From Clostridiales bacterium (GTDB lineage Bacteria; Bacillota; Clostridia; Christensenellales; UBA1242): a stretch of 8,094 nt of DNA. The stretch is from contig DMLH01000040.1 in assembly GCA_003453435.1 (NCBI GenBank), positions 1 to 8,094 on the forward strand, given 5' to 3'. Every line of letters begins with the position of its first letter. Position 1 is the stretch's first letter. A program made the position numbers and the translations under genes. The notes under the pieces were generated by a model, which worked only from the letters and a program-made list of their open reading frames with translations, had not been told where the DNA came from and did no database searches. Positions 5,518-8,094 of the stretch are shown here, piece after piece.

Positions 5518-5519
5518 AG

Positions 5520-5606
5520 TGGTGCCGAAGGAGGGACTTGAACCCACACACCCTTGCGGATATCAGATTTTGAGTCTGACGCGTCTGCCAATTTCACCAC
5601 TCCGGC
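5520..5606 (-). tRNA. tRNA-Leu, anticodon CAA
   Basis: The 87-base gene folds as a class II tRNA with encoded CCA. Acceptor GCCGGAG pairs with CTTCGGC (one G-U). The anticodon stem TCAGA/TCTGA carries loop CTCAAAA, so the anticodon is CAA, reading UUG. The long variable arm has a GCAA loop, and the T loop is TTCAAGT. The D region keeps the leucine-type TTGGCAGACGCG. One oddity: the T stem GTGGG/CCCTC has a T-T mismatch at its second pair, where GAGGG or CCCAC would restore pairing. It has its own promoter and terminator and is not in an operon. Confidence 0.95.
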
Positions 5607-5644
5607 ATTATGCAATGCAAAATCATATTATTTGCAACGGCATA

Positions 5645-5673
5645 ATTTTATCATAAAAATTAATACAATGCAA
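5645..5673 (-). promoter_or_regulatory. Promoter of tRNA-Leu
   Basis: On the minus strand TTGCAT (5673-5668) lies 17 bases before TAAAAT (5650-5645), which carries TG one base upstream (extended -10). Transcription would start near 5638, leaving about 32 bases of 5' leader for RNase P to remove. Confidence 0.6.
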
Positions 5674-5704
5674 CACTTTTTAAAAACTTGTTAAAAATGT
5701 GTTG
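5671..5704 (-). terminator. Possible terminator of the glycosyltransferase gene
   Basis: CAACAC plus TTTTTAA (5671-5683) pairs with TTAAAAA and GTGTTG (5691-5704), with one bulged T and a seven-base loop. It lies 13 bases after the glycosyltransferase stop. The leftward run after it is only moderately T-rich and it overlaps the tRNA -35 box, so termination may be partial. Confidence 0.45.
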
Positions 5705-5716
5705 TTGTGTTAAAAA

Positions 5717-6775
5717 TTATGAAATGAATTTATCATTATTCAAAATTATTTTATTTGTTGGTTTTAATACTTTAGCTTTTAAATGATATGCTTTAAAATT
5801 TTTGTAATCGTTTAAGTAATAATAGCAAAAACTTAGTTGCAAATACGGTATAAAACCGGAATAATCATTTTCAAAAAATTCTCCTGATTTTTCATTTTTT
5901 TGTGAATTTAATGCAGTTTTATACCAAAAAACAGCATTTTCATAGCAATTTTCTTTAATACATATGTTTCCAAGTTTGCAACAAATTTTAGCATTTGGTG
6001 GCAAAATCATCATGCTATCAATTAAAAATTTTTTGCTTAACCGCAGATCATTTATCATTAAATAACAATCACTTATTATTACATATGCATCAATAATATT
6101 TGGTAAAAATTTATTTGGCATTTTTAAAAATTTTTTCAAGTTTTTTATGGCTTTTTTATAATATCCATTGTAAAAAAGTTCTCTGGCATAGTAATAAATT
6201 TCACGCTCTGATAATTTTTCATTATTCTTTATATGTTTTTGATAAATTTTAAGATTTCGCTTTTTATCTCTTGCCAAATCTGTTTTTTTGTGTTCAATGG
6301 CAATGTTTTCGTAAACAATTCTTCCAAATGGCACAATACACTCATGCACAAATCCCTTAAATTTTGCACTTGCGCAGTTTTTAACAATCCTTTCCCTGTA
6401 ATATTCGTAAGTTGACTTGTTGTTTTCATCAAAACAAATTTGATATTTTAACATGTATGTTTCGGCGGTTAATTTATTCTTTAATCTGTTAATTTTTCTA
6501 ATGTTGTCATTTGATATAACATCATCTGCATCAATCCACATTAAGTATTCGCCTGACGCCATTTTAAATGCGTAGTTTCTTGCTGTGGAAAAATCATCTT
6601 GCCAAGCAAACTGAAAAATTTTAGACGTAAATTTTTTTGCAATCTCAAGCGTGCTATCGGTAGAACCCGTGTCAACAACAACAATTTCATCGGCAAATTT
6701 CTTTACGCATTTTAAACATCTTCCTAAAACTTTTTCTTCATTTTTAACAATTAAACAAACCGATAGTTTAGTCAT
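5717..6775 (-). CDS. Family 2 glycosyltransferase with C-terminal TPR-like repeats
   Basis: The 352-residue protein starts with a GT-A fold domain of glycosyltransferase family 2. SVCLIVKNEE (5-14) opens the nucleotide-sugar fold, VVDTGSTDST (33-42) follows, WQDDFSTARN (59-68) matches the SunS-like subgroup, and WIDADDV (80-86) holds the DxD metal and sugar-nucleotide site. FVHECIVP (142-149) is the usual end of the domain. From about residue 190 the chain is helical with TPR-like spacing (for example YYYARELFYNGYYKKAIKNLKKFL and KLGNICIKENCYENAVFWYKTAL), a common arrangement in Clostridia. Family members transfer sugars to peptides, proteins or glycans; the Bacillus relative SunS glycosylates a cysteine of sublancin, but no peptide gene is visible here. 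No membrane segment was seen. There is no Shine-Dalgarno sequence at the ATG. The gene diverges from alr. Confidence 0.9.
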   Translation of the reverse strand: MTKLSVCLIVKNEEKVLGRCLKCVKKFADEIVVVDTGSTDSTLEIAKKFTSKIFQFAWQDDFSTARNYAFKMASGEYLMWIDADDVISNDNIRKINRLKNKLTAETYMLKYQICFDENNKSTYEYYRERIVKNCASAKFKGFVHECIVPFGRIVYENIAIEHKKTDLARDKKRNLKIYQKHIKNNEKLSEREIYYYARELFYNGYYKKAIKNLKKFLKMPNKFLPNIIDAYVIISDCYLMINDLRLSKKFLIDSMMILPPNAKICCKLGNICIKENCYENAVFWYKTALNSQKNEKSGEFFENDYSGFIPYLQLSFCYYYLNDYKNFKAYHLKAKVLKPTNKIILNNDKFIS

Positions 6776-6859
6776 ATTTCTTTATATGTTAAAGTTTTTT
6801 AAAAGTTTAATAATTGTTTTTAGTTAAACACAATTTACATTAATATCATATTTATATCT
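6776..6859. promoter_or_regulatory. Divergent promoter region between the glycosyltransferase gene and alr
   Basis: These 84 very AT-rich bases must hold both start signals. Leftward, TATAAA lies five bases before the glycosyltransferase ATG. Rightward, CATATT (6847-6852) lies seven bases before the alr ATG, with a poor -35 candidate TTAAAC (6824-6829) 17 bases upstream. Neither gene has a Shine-Dalgarno sequence. Individual hexamers are weak evidence in DNA of this composition. Confidence 0.35.
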
Positions 6860-8053
6860 ATGAAAAGTTTTAGTGATTACATAATAATCAAAAGCGCAAT
6901 TAGACATAATTTAAGGCAGTGCAAAAGAGTATTGAATGGTACAAAAATTTGTGCTGTGGTAAAAGCAAATGGTTATGGCGTTGGAATTAAAAATGTGGTT
7001 AAACAGATTGATGATTTGGTAGATTATTATGCTGTTGCGTGCTTTGTAGAGGCAAAAAAACTTAGGCAAATTACTCAAAAACCTATTTTGGTGTTAAATT
7101 TTGTGCATATGAGCACATTTGATTATTGCATTAAAAACAATATATCAATAACGGTATCAAATTTAAAGCAGCAAAAAATAATAGAACAATTTGAAAAGAG
7201 ATTTCTAAACAAAAAACATAAATTGAAAAATATTTTAGAATCTCAAGATAATGAAAAAAAATTAAAAATACATTTTGCCATAAATACGGGTATGAACAGG
7301 ATTGGTTTTAGTAGCCAAAACGATTTTTATAAAAGTTTAGTAATTTTAAAAAAGTGTAAGTATCTTAAGCTTGAAGGGATTTATACGCATTTTTATAATG
7401 CAGAGAATTTAAAAGATACTACAAATCAAAACCGTATATTTATGCAATATTTAGATATATTGAAAACGAATATAAACCAACGCGACTTAATAGTTCATGC
7501 AGCAAATAGTGAGGCGGCTTTAAATTATAAAATTTTCAATTATGATATGATAAGGCTTGGAATTGTGCTTTATGGCGGACTAGAAATCAACTATGATCCC
7601 GTGCAATACGGCGAATCAAAGGGCTATAGAGAGTATAAAACTAAATTTATGTTTAAACCTTCAATTAGCATTAAATCTAAAATTATTGCCATTAATAACG
7701 TAAAAAAGGGTGAGTGTGTGGGGTACTGTAAAAACTATATTGCTAAAAAAAATATGGTTGTCGCGACTATACCGCTTGGCTATGCAGATGGAATTTTTAG
7801 AAATTTTTCTAAAAAAGGAAAAGTTTTAATAAATGGAAAAAAATGCAAAGTTGTGGGAAATATTTGCATGGATATGTTTATGGTGGATATAACCAATGTA
7901 AAAGCAAAAATTTTTGATGAAGTAATTTTAATTGGAAAAGATAAACTTGGTAATATAATAACCTTAAATGAGTTTGCAAGTTATTGTGACACTATAAGTT
8001 ATGAGGTTTTAACAAATATAAAGCAAATGAGATTTAATATAAAAAATGCGTAA
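6860..8053 (+). CDS. alr: Alanine racemase (PLP-dependent)
   Basis: Alr makes D-alanine for the D-Ala-D-Ala end of peptidoglycan precursors, using pyridoxal phosphate. The 397-residue product has the fold type III barrel and the C-terminal beta domain in full. AVVKANGYGVG (32-42) carries the PLP lysine K35 and Tyr39; INTGMNRIGF (141-150), THF (176-178), HAANSEAAL (213-221), IRLGIVLYGG (231-240, PLP-contacting Arg232), GYCKNY (288-293, second catalytic base Tyr289), IPLGYADGIFR (304-314) and GNICMDMFMVDIT (333-345) follow. The usual ANAYGHG reads ANGYGVG. Two stretches are longer than typical, about 111-135 and 241-265. Length is slightly above the usual 370-390. No ribosome binding site precedes the ATG, but the family N-terminus starts there. 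It stands alone downstream of a divergent gene. Confidence 0.96.
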   Translation: MKSFSDYIIIKSAIRHNLRQCKRVLNGTKICAVVKANGYGVGIKNVVKQIDDLVDYYAVACFVEAKKLRQITQKPILVLNFVHMSTFDYCIKNNISITVSNLKQQKIIEQFEKRFLNKKHKLKNILESQDNEKKLKIHFAINTGMNRIGFSSQNDFYKSLVILKKCKYLKLEGIYTHFYNAENLKDTTNQNRIFMQYLDILKTNINQRDLIVHAANSEAALNYKIFNYDMIRLGIVLYGGLEINYDPVQYGESKGYREYKTKFMFKPSISIKSKIIAINNVKKGECVGYCKNYIAKKNMVVATIPLGYADGIFRNFSKKGKVLINGKKCKVVGNICMDMFMVDITNVKAKIFDEVILIGKDKLGNIITLNEFASYCDTISYEVLTNIKQMRFNIKNA

Positions 8054-8094
8054 TTTATAATAAAATTTAAAAAAAATTAATTATTTCAATGATT

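Noticed and set aside
6805..6829. GTTTAA/TTAAAC inverted repeat between the glycosyltransferase gene and alr
   Set aside because: Six AT-rich base pairs around a 13-base loop are expected by chance at this composition.

Overview
The window is a very AT-rich stretch of bacterial chromosome. It reads with the standard code; eight of nine genes end in TAA, one in TAG, none in TGA. A spore-protease gene (gpr) beside rpsT, a gene pairing familiar from endospore-forming Bacillota, points to a low-GC spore-forming Firmicute or a descendant of one. An uncultured gut Clostridia-like lineage is the best guess, but the sequence alone does not fix the genus.

Layout from left to right: a small three-helix membrane protein (62-373, +) converges on rpsT (470-739, -), with a bidirectional terminator between them. 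Gpr (837-1664, +) diverges from rpsT and is followed by a divergent but intact glutamate racemase murI (1733-2461, +). A second bidirectional terminator separates murI from a lone, strongly degenerate ABC ATPase (2540-3193, -). Next comes a strong extended -10 promoter with a dyad-repeat operator-like site (3386-3433), driving two soluble proteins of unknown function (3469-4491 and 4512-5063, +) and closed by a terminator at 5091-5132.

From 5133 to 5519 there is no credible protein gene. This stretch is much richer in G+C than its neighbours in its right half and is full of inverted repeats. It holds a cloverleaf-like remnant (5379-5480) whose outer end copies the 3' end of the tRNA-Leu(CAA) gene next door (5520-5606, -) and which has its own leftward terminator. 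To the right are a family 2 glycosyltransferase with a helical-repeat C-terminal half (5717-6775, -) and, divergent from it, alanine racemase alr (6860-8053, +). Positions 8054-8094 are AT-rich and I see nothing in them.

Functionally, MurI (D-Glu) and Alr (D-Ala) supply the two D-amino acids of peptidoglycan, and Gpr degrades the DNA-protecting proteins of germinating spores. The glycosyltransferase, the ABC protein and the two-gene unit have no substrate that can be read from the sequence. Four genes (gpr, murI, glycosyltransferase, alr) lack a Shine-Dalgarno sequence and have -10-like AT boxes about a dozen bases before the start codon. Other genes (62-373, rpsT, the ABC gene, 3469-4491) have clear ones.
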